DNA of 64,000 nt from Heterotrichella gracilis (lineage: Eukaryota; Sar; Xanthophyceae; Tribonematales; Xanthonemataceae), in the NCBI GenBank assembly GCA_032358255.1, contig JAULBX010010656.1:42507-106506 (forward strand), in the 5' to 3' direction. The notes under the pieces are model-generated. The model saw nothing but the letters and a program-made list of their open reading frames with translations. It ran no database searches and was not told the DNA's origin. Position numbers and translations under genes: made by a program. Below are positions 47,001 to 59,216 of the stretch, piece after piece (position 1 is the stretch's first letter; each line of letters opens with the position of its first letter).

Positions 47001-47840
47001 ACGTGCACGTACCCAAAACAATGAGTAACGAGTGGAATAACCCCCCCACCTGTGTCAAGTGCGCAATTTTGGACATGGGCTGCATCGACTGCGATGGCGC
47101 CAAGGTGAGAGTGCCTGAACAGGTCATGCAATGCTTTGATGGTGGGTATGGGAGTGGAAGATAGTCGCAGATTCCCAGAATACGTACCGCAATAATTCTA
47201 CTTATATGGGTTTGGTGGAAATATTGTCTGTCCTGAGCAGCAGATTATAGCGTCTGCATAGTGTGAGAAGATTGGATGAAAATGGCTGAATTGCTGGGCA
47301 GTGATTAAATCTTCAAATAAATGCATAGAATAACTTAAAAGAGGCAAAACACATATAAAAAAATGTGTATGTCATGCCAGGCCAATCTCTTGAGCTGTGT
47401 TACAATCTTCTGCATGTGATGCTATGCAGTGTGTGCTCTTGCAATGCAATGCAAAACCTTCAACCCACCAATCATGCCATGGTTGACACCATGCCTGTGC
47501 TTGACAGGGCTGCAAGACCTGCCCCAAGGGGTACTACAAGTTACCAGGCACACCCACCACCTGTACCCCCTGCCCCACTGGCTGCGCTCAGTGCGTGGAT
47601 GGCAAGGGCTGCACCAGCTGTGCACCAAACTTCTTTGCATCAGTGGGCAGCGATGGCAACAGCAATGAAATCATTCAGTGTGCCAGCTGCCCTCTGTACC
47701 TAGACTGCCAGGACTGCCACCCTACCAAGGGCTGTACCGCGTGCCCTCCTGGCAAGAAGCTGGCCAAAGCAGCCACTTACCTACCTGACAATTACAACCA
47801 GCATGTAGGACAGGCGCTGATGATGTGCGTTGCGGCATAG
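41031..47840 (+). CDS. Secreted cysteine-rich repeat protein, copy 5 (complete, 889 aa; reference copy)
   Basis: Exons: 41031-41076, 41267-41438, 41861-41994, 42588-42767, 43045-43140, 43444-43618, 43788-43943, 44379-44545, 44818-45170, 45407-45721, 46248-46343, 46469-46671, 46861-47104, 47508-47840. They total 2670 nt. Residues 1-30 form the signal peptide (LVTIAGLLMRLVVC core), with GRRVLAASASC at 45-55. Modules by residue: 73-117 (CFSCSKDLRC), 118-177 (GCSRCAGGD, GCATCPAG), 178-209 (Cys-free, AYYYNAF to AYSTG), 210-268 (GCTSCPAGKYLGF), 269-320, 321-375 (CRSCQEVLGCKEC), 376-493, 494-598, 599-630, 631-698 (NPGQASPWQ), 699-779 (DGKGCSKCPAGY), 780-889 (GCKTCPKGYYK). I count about 100 Cys (11%). 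The tail MMCVAA shows no anchor. Intron phases are 1,2,1,1,1,2,2,1,0,0,0,2,0. Confidence 0.9.
42440..42505 (+). repeat. Partial member of the CCTTGAACA dispersed repeat
   Basis: CGCAGCCCTGTCCTTGAACA in intron 3 of copy 5, truncated soon after. The 17-nt GTGGCTGGACATCA is also duplicated just before it. Confidence 0.4.
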
Positions 47841-47854
47841 GGCATTTTGCGCAC

Positions 47855-47860
47855 AATAAA
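47855..47860 (+). terminator. Possible poly(A) signal of copy 5
   Basis: AATAAA lies 15 nt after the stop. A similar AATAAA follows copy 6 at 59261. The closeness to the stop makes this only tentative. Confidence 0.3.
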
Positions 47861-48814
47861 TGAACCTGCCACGATGCTGCTCTTGTTACACAAAACACCA
47901 GCTGCAAGGAGTGAGGCGCACTTCCTCTGAGGTGATAGAAGTGTGGTTAGTGGTATGTGGCGCCCCGCAGTGCACTAAAGCTGCAACAGGCACCTCCTGC
48001 TGCCAACCCTGCGGCTTAGCTCAGGAGCTCCCACCATATCCCACCTGATCAGCATGGCGGCGCAGTGCTTTTTGCAAGCCCCCCACGTATCCTTACGCTC
48101 CGGGCTTTTGCGCTGTGGTACTGTTGCACCGCAGCGGACTCTGCAGAGGCATTCATGAATGCGCACATGACTGCGTCCCCATTCTTACTGAACCTGGCCA
48201 AGCTAGGAGGCTAACCGCTTATGGATCCATGCAGGCGGCACAGTGGGGCATTGCTCTAAGGCCGGAAATCGGTTGGAGATGGGATATCATATCGACATGC
48301 CCTAAGCGCAGAATTTATTATTATCAATTATATAATGTGTGCCAATTGCATTGCCATGGTTAACCAGGGTCAATACAAGGGTTCATGTTGGTCATATCAC
48401 TGTCTGAGCGAGCCTGAGAGTCTACATGGCCACCAGTTCAGACATAGCTTCTGTGTGAGGAGAGGCTTCTAGGGGCGGCGGAGGTCCAGACTGGGTGGAC
48501 CAGCTAGATATCTAGTGGACCAGCTGATGTCCACCATAATGATTATTGTTTTTGCTTATTCTCCAATAAGGGATAAAACTATGGTGCGCACCATAGGCGC
48601 CTGGAAATCATCCATTTTTCAGGGAGAAATTTGAAGACCAATTGGCCCCTTTCTTTCTTTCTAAGAAAGAAGAATAAGACTTCTCCTTGGAGTGCAGAAT
48701 CATGGCAATTGCTCCACAATGTTCAAATGAGTAATCGGTTTACGATAAAACCATTTCAAAAAACAAATTGTATCAATGACACATACACAAATCTCTTTGC
48801 GCATTCACACATAC

Positions 48815-51150
48815 CTTGATGACATCGCAGTTAGTGCAGCCCATGTCGAGCACAGTGCACCTGGCACAAGTGGGGGGAGGATGCCACTCGGTGTCCTTGT
48901 TAACTGTTTCTGAGGGATGTGCACTTGTCCTGCCGGGCACTTAATGCAACCCTTGCCATCCACACACCCCCGTGCATTTGTGGAGGCTGGCGCATCAGGG
49001 GAGGATTTGCAGGGAAGGCACAAGCTGTACCACCTGCAATTGCATGTGCACAAAATTGTTGATATGACTGCAATCATTATGCCAGGGATGTGATGTCTAA
49101 TCTTGGGCAAGGAATTACTCTTTTGGAAGTCAAGAATCGGCTGTTATTATGTGGTTAAAACATTTGTTGGTCACAGTGATATCCTTCTTTAATCTCGTAA
49201 AAATAAGAGACATGTTACAAAACAATGTAGTAACTGGCAGTAAGCAAAACATGTTAGCTAATTTTGGGGCGAGTTTTAAATGGACAGTATTTTGCTGTAA
49301 ATACCAAACATAAAAAACGCTCACATCGATACAATAGTGAGCAAGGTGCAACCCCTTCTCGAGCAGCACGGCATCTCCATCTCATACAGCTATGAGAACC
49401 AGCTGTACAGGGCAGCTAACCCGGATAGAGCGATGCTGGTGTGGATCTCATGTACGCTGATGACCTTCACCTCATATGTGACAGCCATGCGTCCCTGCAG
49501 CTGGGGCTTGTAGACTTGGACAACGAGTTCACCGCATGGGGGTTGGACCTGTCCACTGCAAAGACAAAAGTGATGGTGATTGGGAGAGATGACATCGATA
49601 TGCCCCCCGTTATGCTCCGCGGCTGTGTCATTGAGCGTGTGAGCAGCTTCATGTATCTGGGGAGTGTGGTGACTTGGGACGGGGGCCTAGACCTAGAAAT
49701 CTCCCATAGGATCACGGCGGGGGCATACGCCTTCCACCGACTTCAGCATCTATGGACCAAGCACCACTCCATGCCCTTTAAGATGGAGATGTTTAGGGTG
49801 TATGTACTGCCCACTCTATTGTACGGTTGTGAGACATGGGCGATAACTGACTTACAGACACAACGCATTAATGTCTTTGTGATGCGCTGCTTGCGCACAA
49901 TTCTAGGTGTCACAAGGATGGACCGGCTAACAAACAACGATGTTCTCTCTCAGTGTGATGATCAGACCAGCCTGCCTGATTTGCTTAGGGTGCAGCGGCT
50001 CAGATGGTTTGGACACGTTATGCGCATGTCTGACAATAGGCTGCCTAGGCAGGTTTTCCACTCTAAGATCCAGGGAAAGGGCAGCGTTGGCAACCCTGGT
50101 ATACAGTACCAGCGTTGCATTAAGGGGGACCTTATTGCCAGAGGTATTTTTGGGGCTGGCGCCTGGCAGCGTATTGTGTTGGACAGGAGTGCCTGGCGTT
50201 TGGCCACTTTTGGTGGATGCATCCCTTTGGGGGCTCGCAAGTAATGTAATGTAACGTAATGCTCACGCCAACAATTTTTCAATCCAACCAAATGTAATAG
50301 TAAATACCAGATGTAATAAATTTGTAATGCTAATTGATTTATCAGAGCAACTAAAGCCAAATCAATTTCCTGCAGTTTTGCTAATGTATATTTATTTGTT
50401 TTTACTTTTATGTTTTTTGGTGCTCCCTCTCGTCACCATACACAGTAGGTGGGTAACATGTGCTGATTGCTAAGCATGCTGTGGAAATCTATGTCTAGGG
50501 GTATCAAGTCATTGCGCATTCAAGCTACAACAACGTCTGAGACAAGAATAGCTGCGTGAGTGCCATGCACCTGCTGCAACGCGGATGGTTGCACACTGCT
50601 TTATTTACTGAAGTTGCAAGTGCACCAGGCCACCGCGACCTCAGGGTAGAAGCCAAGGGGTACAATGCCTCACACGTGTAGGCAGAAAGGCACCAGGAGG
50701 CCTGGTGCCCGCACACTGGCCGGGCTTACTACAACACCAATTGAATGTCATGCGATTTCCTGCAGATGTCTCCACACGGCACGTCATGACAAAGGATGAC
50801 CGGTCCATTTAATCCATTGCATCACCCACACAGCAGTAATAATTAGGCGGTATACCACCAAGACAGCCACAATGAACAGTACGAAATGCAACCTAGTGGC
50901 CGCACTTACTTGTAGTATCCTGGCTTGTAGGAAGAGCAGCCATGGCCCTGCCAGGCCTGGGAGGTCTCTGTAAAAGGCGGCCTGCAGGTGGCACAGCCAT
51001 CTGTCTCCTGAAAGCCCCAGGAGAAAGCCGAGTCGGACCCAAGCATGTGCACGTCGGTTGAATAATACTTGCAACTGGCACAGATGAGTAGGTGCTCTTG
51101 TCGTCATACTGCCATGGCAAGATCTGGCCTGGATTGGGGTAGTAACCGGC
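48815..51150 (-). pseudogene. Fragment 9: exons 12 and 13 of a family copy, split by a LINE
   Basis: Exon 12 remnant at 50910-51150 (AGYYPNPGQ, LPWQYDDKSTYSS, later ETDGCATC in another frame) and exon 13 remnant at 48815-49033 (LCLPCKSSPDAPAS, GCVDGKGCIKCPAG). Both exon lengths break phase. The exon 12 acceptor has changed from CAG to CG, and exon 13 has lost the ADC segment. A plus-strand LINE sequence occupies the intron. A 19-bp motif CTGGATTGGGGTAGTAACC is repeated at 51129 and 51189. No other exons lie next to it. Confidence 0.82.
49325..50250 (+). mobile_element. 5'-truncated LINE with reverse transcriptase C-terminal part
   Basis: An open frame at 49441-50244 (267 aa) starts at the catalytic YADD box (LMYADDLHLICDS). 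It continues through WGLDLSTAKTKVMVIG, SFMYLGSVVTWDGG, YVLPTLLYGCETWAI and RLRWFGHVMRM, the order found at the end of non-LTR retrotransposon RT domains. Coding sense continues upstream to about 49325 in another frame (SYENQLYRAANPDRAML), so there is a frameshift before YADD. The N-terminal RT and endonuclease are absent. The 3' end carries a GTAATGTAATGTAACGTAAT tail. Inserted antisense into fragment 9. Confidence 0.85.
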
Positions 51151-51299
51151 CGCAGGCGGAGGCTGAAGTTGATGGTCCTGTTTATTACTCTGGATTGGGG
51201 TAGTAACCATGCCATTACGCATATGGATCCACAGCAGGGTACAACAATATTTCCATATTTGCAGCCGATGGCGGCGAAATACCATTCATGGTAGGGATT

Positions 51300-51356
51300 C
51301 ATGATACGTAATACGTAATACGCAATACGTAAATGCGTAAAAATACGTATTTTATT
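51300..51356 (+). repeat. ATACGTA short tandem repeat
   Basis: Consecutive GATACGTAATACGTAATACG units with small variants, just upstream of fragment 9. Confidence 0.8.
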
Positions 51357-51534
51357 TTCTAGCATATGTTGAAGATGCGTGAAATTGTGTCTTTACAAGG
51401 AAAAGACAAAAGCCACACCCAACCACAGGACTCTTTGAAAGAGCCCACACCTTCACTCATTTGGCAAGCTCTGCTTGTTTCACTGCTAAAAAAAAAATTG
51501 AGATTTTGTTAATGTATTTCAATTTTAATTGTAA

Positions 51535-52195
51535 TATGCATGCATGCCAGTGGAATGGAAGAGGTTGGCCGAAGCTTTCGAAAAAGACCACGACTGGAAT
51601 AAACTTTTATTTTCTTAGATGTGTACAGCTCTCTAATGTTGTGAAGCTTGCTGCAAAGATTACGCATAAAGGCCCGCGGCAAGCCATGTGTTGGATACGA
51701 TATCGGAGACGTCACTGCGGTGTCAGAACGACGTATGTGAGCAACCCTTGTACGTTGTAAGTCTGCAGAGACTCGCCAGTTATATGGGTGTTGCTGAAAC
51801 AACAAAGAGACTCTGTCGTACATATTGTCGTTCGGTTAACCGAAACCTTCGCTTTCAACTCGAGGATTGCCGGTTGCCGCGTATACGATCTTGGCAACTA
51901 GCTTCATCGGAACTGATATGGGCTTCCTTGTATGATATACTACTACGTAACTACAACTGCGAACGGTTCCTACTGCGGCCGAGGCTTATAGAACTTGCAG
52001 TCGACGTGTTCCATTTGGCAAAGTATGCATCACGCATATGAACTGCCGGGTAGTGATAAGTGACAGGCTATATGTGACCATCATCGTCTGTTGGCTGCAC
52101 ATCTGTACCTGTCCACTGGATATTTTTTCTTTGCAGGTGCACAGCAACTCTACCGGCACATAGGTGCACCCACCCCAACAAGTGAAAACAGCCAC
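51535..52195 (+). promoter_or_regulatory. 5' flank of copy 6 with conserved block
   Basis: The conserved block lies at 51694-51735 (GGAGACGTCACTGCGGTGTC). It is preceded by CATAAAGGCCCGCGGCAAGC and an ACTGGAATAAACTTTTATTT segment, as upstream of copy 5. The flank has stayed recognisable although the gene body is damaged. Confidence 0.6.
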
Positions 52196-52744
52196 ATGAC
52201 AGCTGGCTGCAGGCGTAGCACTACACCAGCACTGGTAGCAGGTGAGCAGTACCGTGTATTTGATCCAGAGAAAATCACTAGGGCCAGCTAGCGGCAGGCC
52301 GCCTACATCTTGCCGGTGAAAACTTGGCGCTTGAAACCCGTACAACATCCATTGAGGGTTTAGGGTTTGGGGTGAATGCCTAAATAACCCTTCCACAACT
52401 CTTGATACACAACCCTAACAGAACCTTTCCTTAAGCAATGCTGACCGCTGCTCTGATGCCCTGATGGCTTTATAATAAATTTTAACCAGCAACAGTGGCT
52501 TTACATTGACCTTGGTGTTTTGCCAGGACGGTTGCTGCTCCTTGTGGTGTGCCAAGCTTGGCCTGCTGATTGGGAGGGGCTTCAGATTGATAAAGGGCGG
52601 CGTGTTCTTGCTGCTACCACCTCCTGCAAGGCTGGTGGAGCTGGATGTGCACAGTGCATGGAAGACAACATCGGAGACTTGAGCACAGTCTGCACCAAGT
52701 GCGGACTTTATTTGGCACTGCACTGCAAGCTGTCGTGGTTGCCC

Positions 52745-52950
52745 CCTCTTGTCTAGGAGCATGTCCTCGATTCGGGCACATTTCTCTCGAATCCGGCCAA
52801 CGTTGAATCCTCCGGTCCCCGGCTCGATCCCCGCCACATACACTGTTCATGCACGGACGAAAGTTATCGCCAAAGTTCAAACAAACCCCACAATCAAAAC
52901 CACTCAGGAAGGCTTCAAATCTACCCGGATGGGGGCCATCCTTCTTCAAT
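52745..52950 (+). repeat. SINE-like dispersed repeat, member 2
   Basis: It lies in intron 2 of copy 6. GGCTCGATCCCCGCCAC resembles a tRNA B box. It is followed by CATACACTGTTCATGCACGG and GGATGGGGGCCATCCTTCTT, in the same order as at 13320-13480. Confidence 0.5.
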
Positions 52951-53322
52951 GTACACATCTAACAATGGTAATTTTCTGAGCACAACCATTGCCTCAATTG
53001 CTGCACGACCGGGACATTTGTCATGTTTCTGCACCTAGAGCTCAATCCTCCCCATGCACAGGTGCCAGCCCGGTTACACGCTGATCAGTACCACCAAATT
53101 TGGTGATTTTCAGGAAGTAGCCAGTTTCCAGTAGGTGTTGGTATTGACCCATTCAAGTCCAAGTGCTTCAGCTGCAGCAAAGACCTGCGGTGCCCCAGAG
53201 GAGCCTGCGTGCCAGGTGCGCATCCTAAACCATACCCATGTAACCAATTCCTTTCTAAGCAGCAATTGTGGAGTGTGCTCTGCACAAACACTACAACCGT
53301 GTGTGACATTGAGTTTGTGACC

Positions 53323-53392
53323 AGATTGCCATGTATACCTTGCCCAAATGCCCTGTGCACAGGGCATTTGGGCTAGGTATACATGGCAATCT
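53323..53392. repeat. 70-bp palindrome in intron 3 of copy 6
   Basis: Arms AGATTGCCATGTATACC and AAATGCCCTGTG meet at GTGCAC with a few mismatches (CTTGCCCAAAT against ATTTGGGCTAG). It occurs only in this copy. Confidence 0.88.
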
Positions 53393-54334
53393 AGAGGCTG
53401 CATGAATCCTAGGGTCTAAATGACGTGGGCTCAGGTGTAAAGCTTGGTTTCCTCAACAAGCGCGCCTGTTAAAAAAGAGGCTGCATAGCTACTTTCTTTC
53501 TGTATTTGAACCACCACTAGTCACTTAGTGCCGGCCAGATCCATGTTAACCCCTGCTGCCACCTTCCCCATTACCAGGTCTTGGGTGCAGCCAATGTACT
53601 GGTGGGGACATCCTCATGCAGGAGCTCATCCCTGCTTTCTCTTCCGATGTCTCCGATCTGCCATAAAATGCACAGTGCAGCGCTGCATAAAGCCCGAGTC
53701 TCTTGGGTGCTCCACAGCGGCTGACTTCCTGGGCTATGTCACATGCCCTGCAGGTGAGGCACAGGGATCTTTCATCTGCATGTGTGCAAGAACCCCGTGC
53801 AGCTGCTGGACAGAAGACCTTTGCAGCAACATGCTCTCTCCTACATGTGTGTCCAGAGTAGGCACCATTACACAGGTTAGCTCGCGAGGTCAGTTACCTT
53901 CCATTTCAGCAAAGCCACCATGGATTTGTCAGCAAGCACAACATTTCTCTTACATGTGCGCCCATCCCCGGCCCCATCCTAAACATTTTCTTGTTACCCC
54001 CTTGTTGCAGGCACATCCAGGGTCCTGGAGGCGTACTACTACGGCACGCATCCCTTTCCAGTATATGAAGCAGTACATGCCATGCCTAGCAGTAACTTTG
54101 CCGCTTACTCAACAGGTACTAGAGTGGGACAAATGGGACTATTGTACAAATGCATCGCCAGCGTTGCTAGGAGGTTTGAGATCTCGTTTTTTAAAAAGAA
54201 AAACGCAGCCATGGTGTGCGTGCATGCAATCGTATTGATGCAGACTGATCCCCGTTAAATTAAAACCCACTGATTATGCAGTGCAAATTCCAAGCTACAG
54301 CTAGCTCATATAATGATACCTTACTTGAATAAAT

Positions 54335-54390
54335 TTCAAGCCCTAGGGCGTATTGTAATTGTATTCATAATTACTAAACGCCCTAGGGCT
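54335..54390. repeat. Inverted repeat in intron 5 of copy 6
   Basis: 15-bp perfect arms CAAGCCCTAGGGCGT are separated by 26 nt. Confidence 0.85.
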
Positions 54391-56472
54391 TGCAACTGTT
54401 TGCTGATATATAGAGATATTATCCTCCCAAATTGCTATTATCACATGATGGCTCGCTTTTTGCTTAGGTTTCTTCTGCGTGTCCTGCTCCAAGCTGGGCT
54501 GCAGCGCTGCTGCCTGTAGTGACACAATTGGCTGCACCTCCTGCCCTGCTGGCAAGTACCTAGGGTTCAGCGAAGACCCCAAGGTGCCCATCGCCACACG
54601 CACCTGCGTTGCCCCCCCCCCCTCCACCAAGGCAAACTGCAAGTGAGTGATCAGCAGTGGATCGTGCCATGTAGTGCAGTACACATGCAATAACGTGTAA
54701 TCCAAGAGCATTGATAGCGTGGATGTATTATCCAAATTTTACAATAAGACAGGTGTTAGCAAAACAAAGGCAGCTGATGACACAGTTGAGTCTGTGGTTC
54801 CTAGGCTGCATCAGACTTTGCACTTGCTCAGGCTGATAAGCAGCCTGTATCCTCACTGTACAGGCGGTTTGCCCCAAGCGGGGCATGTGCTCAGTGCAAC
54901 CAGGGCGCCATGATGTACCAGCCAAAGCCCACTCCAGGCACGACCTTAGCCGGGGCATCGTACAGCCTGCCACTCAACCTGGCCAACACGCAGTGCAGGA
55001 GCTGCGCAGGATATGGCAGGTAGGTGTCACTCTGCACAAAATCTCACTTTGATGCAGATTCTACCATTGTGGGTATACACAGTCCATCTGCTGCACAATA
55101 TCTTCATAAACATGAAAGTATCAATGCTGCAGTCATGCAAGCTGCTGAATGGTTGAGGTGGTAACACACGTTGGATAGTGTCCCATCCACTGACCGCCAA
55201 GTTTAAACGCATATTTGCTAAATGGCCCATGTTGCTCGACTTGTTTTCTCAACCCTTGTGTGGGGCTACCCAGGTGTGCAAAGTGTGACCCTGCCAAAGG
55301 CTGCACCTCCTGCCCCAAGAACTTCCTGCTGGTACGTGACCTCAACAGCACCCTAGGGTCCAAGGTGTGCCGCAGCTGCCAGGAGGTGCTGGGATGCAAA
55401 GAGTGCAATGAGAAAACAGGATGCACCAGCGCATGCCCAGGTGATACAGGCAGGAGAAACATTGGGAGGCATGGAAGCTGGCATTTGTAGGCATTCGCAT
55501 TTGGAGGCATGGAATTTGGCAGCATGAGAAGATATGGTAGTGACCCTTTGGCATACCTCTCATCCACGAGTTTCATTGCATGACATATCACCACATCGCC
55601 AGCATCCTTGGACAGAGCGGTGTTACTTTTCACGTGATGCATAGCAATGCAAGTAATGCAAGCTTGCTCTCCAGGGCATGCCCTATGGCTCGACACAGTA
55701 AAACAGACCATGTGTAGATGTAGGTGGAGGTGCAGTTTAACTAACCATTCTTTAGCCGCCCTAGACAGATGCGCGCTGGTCCAAACAGCCCAAAAATATT
55801 CGTCCGGGGATTTATTGAATCCCCATTCCGCACACTTGGCCTACCGGTACTCCCCAACCAAAGAAACAACCGTTGTTTCCCACTGCGGCTCAAATTTAGT
55901 TGCCACATGTTCCCCTGTGTGCAGTTAACTCCTTTTTGGCCACTGCTGTTGAGACTGAATTGGTCCACCCCTCACTCGCTGGCCTGAAGACATGCGCGCC
56001 CTTCAACAACAGCCTGTGTGCAACTGCCAAGCCAGAAGTTGGCTGCACTAAATGCAAGGCGGGTGGCATGTTGACCGATGAATACCCGCACCCCCCTTAC
56101 ATCTCCAACTACAAAGTCTCCTCCCAGAACATGTGCGTGAGCTGCAAGGCTGTGCAACGTGCAACTCCCAGGGCTGCCTCACGTGCCACAAGGGCTCCTA
56201 CCTGGAAGATGACAATGGGCTTACACAATTCTATAGCACCTGTCGTGATTCGGTGAGTGGGGTTTGAACTCTTAGCATGGGTAGGAAAATGCAGGTATAG
56301 CTAATACTCAGCAGTACCTTTGCTGCAATATACCTTCAAGTTGTTGGGTTGAAATGGATCTCCAACATTACTTTCAAGTGACATTTGCAGTGAACATGTA
56401 GCTTTACACTAGTAACAATGCCTGGCGCTGCCTAACTAAGGCAGACCAAATTAACGTGATGGTTAATTAATT

Positions 56473-56560
56473 GCGCAGCCTGAACCGACGCACTAATTAG
56501 TTAAGGAAGAGGAGGCAGCAAAGAGAAAGGCACTGCCTCCTCTTTACTAAATAATATTAG
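56473..56560 (+). repeat. Dispersed CCTTGAACA-type repeat, diverged member
   Basis: GCGCAGCCTGAACCGACGCA then TTAAGGAAGAGGAGGCAGC and a CTGCCTCCTCTTTAC end in intron 9 of copy 6. It parallels 29850-29935. A shorter remnant (CAACAAGCGCGCCTG) lies at 53453. Confidence 0.5.
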
Positions 56561-59216
56561 TAAATAACAATCTTGAATGATTTCCCTGCCATACACCTAC
56601 TTGCCACTGTGTGCATGTGTAGTTTGGCACAGCCTGCTCCACTTGCAATGCCAGCTGTGGCTGCACATCTGTGACACCCAAGGGGTACTTCAAATGGGTG
56701 AAGGATGAGGATGTCAAAGAGTCGACCAGTTACCTGGAACAGTGCACCCAAAACTGCGGCAAGTGTGAATACAACAAGGGGTGCACAGCATGCAAGCCTA
56801 CCTCCACTTCCTCCAAGACCCTAACATTTACGGTGGCGGGGACTCCCCTGATGTAAACTATTTCTATTATGCTGTTGTACGCTGCATAGCCGTGTCCAGT
56901 CTCAACTGCGCCAAATCAGATCCCAAGGGATGTACGTCATGCAAGGGGGGCTATTTCCTCAAGAAGGTGCAGCCCATGCATGTGGTGCCTGCATTCAGCT
57001 TGGCACCCCCACTGTCTTAATACCACTAACCATCATGATCGCATGGCATCGTTCCAATGGCATCCTGTACATGTCATGACATGCCTGAAGCAATCTGTGG
57101 CCGCCAGGGCCTTTTCAATGGGGTGGTTCATGTGCTAGCATGGGGTTGCGAGGTGATGCAAGTGCACTATGGTGCACAGCCAAGGCTTTCTGGTGATAGC
57201 ATGTAGTTACGTGAGCTTTCGCATGCTGCACACATCTTGACAGCATCCCTTATGTCCAACCGATAAGGTGCCTTAATGGGGTCAGTAGCTGACTGCTGCA
57301 CATGCATGGGCAGGAACCGTACGATGAGAACCATCGTGGCAGCATCAATGTGTGCGTGCAGTGCCCCGCTGGCTGTGCGGGTGCTTGTGTAGCGGACAAG
57401 GGTTGCCTAAGTGCAAGGTGTGCAGTGTAGTGGTGGACAGGCCATGGACCATCATGTAGCCTTTGTCCGCAAGCGCTGATCATGTTTGCAGGCATACATA
57501 AACGTGGGTTGATGATGTGTAGACAGCAGATCGATGTGCATGTTTATGATTACTAGCAAGTCGGCGATTAAATAAACGAATATATTATAAAATAATTGTG
57601 TTATGAATTTGCCTGAGGATTGCCTGAGAATGATAATTTAGATATCAATTTCAGGCACCCAGATCTAAAATTTCAAAGGCTATTGATGAGGCCCCGTGGC
57701 CGGGGCGGAAATCAGTGTAGCCAGCCAATTATTACCTAACACATTCGATGGACCAAATTTGGTCCCTGGCTTTGTGCCCTGACGCGAGAACACATAAAAC
57801 ACACAAGTTTATAAATTAATAACTAATTTATAACCTGCAGGTTGCCTATTACAACAATCCAGGCCAGGCTTCGCCATGGCAGGGGGACTACAGGAGCACC
57901 TACTCATCATGCGCCACATGCAAATCCATTGTTAGTCGCGTTCTCGGTGAGCTCGCATACCCCCTGGGCTACCAAAAGACAGATGGCTGTGTCGCTTGCA
58001 CCCAGGATGGCTGCAATTCCTGTAAGCCAGGGTACTGCAAGTAAGTACGGCTTCAAGTTGCTTGAACCTGCAGTGTTCCCTGATGTTGTTGTCTGCTGTC
58101 TTGGCGTTGTGTGTGATGTCACAAAGTTTTATTTTTTTTGCATATTGTAATGGATTGGACAGACTGTGGGAGGCGGTTGCAATACACACAGGATGGTACA
58201 GAAACTCTGTGAGCAACAATTTCGATTTATAAAATAATGTAACCACCTGGTAGCCTGGTGTTGATCTTCCTGATCAGCAAAGTTTTCATGACACAGCAAA
58301 ATTAACATTTTCCATGTATGTGGAACTGTAGGTGGCAATTGGGCACTCGTTACACCTTGTGCCTGCCCTGCAACGACTCCCCTGATGCGCCAGCCTCCAC
58401 AAAGGCAGACTGCACGATGCGGGGGTGTGTGGATGGCAAGGGCTGCAGCAAGTGCCCAGCGGGACACGTGCACATCCCCAAACCAGTCAATGAACACGAT
58501 GCTACAATTAGCTCACATAATCCCCCCACCTGCACCAAGTGCAATGTGCTAGGCATGGGCTGCACCGAGTGCGACGCCGTCAAGGTACGCCTGTCTTGCA
58601 AGTGAATGGCCCTGTGCGTATTGCTGGTGAGATGGGCGATGGAAAGTGTACTACGGTAGCATTCAGACTGTTGTATTTGTGCGGGGAATTTCTAATAACA
58701 GCAAGGGGTATGTATATGGACATATTAGTTTTTTCCTTTACCAACTAAGGAGTACTGATGGCATGCGTAGTATTCACCAGTCCTATGCAACGGTCGGTTA
58801 CTTGAGCTATGCACTGCAGCAGTGCTTATAGGACTTCCTTAAATCCTCTAAACCACCAGAGATGCAGGAATTGACACCGGGCTCGTGTTTTACAGGGCTG
58901 CAAGACCTGCCCCAAGGGGTACTACAAGATGCAAGGCACACCCACCACCTGCGCCCCCTGCCCCACCGGCTGCGCAAAGTGCGTGGATGGCAAGGGCTGC
59001 ACCAGCTGTGCACCAGACTTCTTTGCTTCAATAGGCTGGGATAATAAGGACAATGCAGTGACTGAGTGCAATAGCTGCCCTCTGTATCTTGACTGTCAGG
59101 GTTGCCACCCCACCAAGGGCTGCACAGCGTGCCCTCCGGGCAAGAAGCTGGCCGAAGCAGATCCCAATTCCCCACTGAAGCTGCTCCCAGGACAGAAGAT
59201 GTGTGTGGCGGGGTAG

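Larger units (their letters stand above)
52196..59216 (+). pseudogene. Secreted cysteine-rich repeat gene, copy 6 (multiple frame lesions)
   Basis: Exons: 52196-52241, 52527-52698, 53062-53215, 53578-53753, 54011-54115, 54468-54642, 54864-55019, 55274-55440, 55925-56252, 56623-56966, 57314-57417, 57841-58040, 58332-58584, 58896-59216. The start MTAGCRRSTTPALVAG joins RLLLLVVCQAW. Five exons are out of phase. Exon 3 has a TAG at 53132. Exon 4 has a TAA at 53664 plus a lost base near 53673. Exon 9 has lost a base near 56149, exon 10 lost bases near 56798, and exon 11 lost one near 57408. Exons 5-8 and 12-14 are intact, and every splice site remains GT-AG. This is a pseudogene whose exon structure is still complete. 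Several lesions sit at short homopolymers, so some could be assembly errors, but the two stops look real. Confidence 0.82.

Noticed and set aside
55741-55968. Possible separate small gene upstream of exon 9 of copy 6
   Set aside because: The frames overlap the intron and the exon 9 start and show no similarity to anything recognised. The exon 9 acceptor GTGTGCAG explains the sequence.
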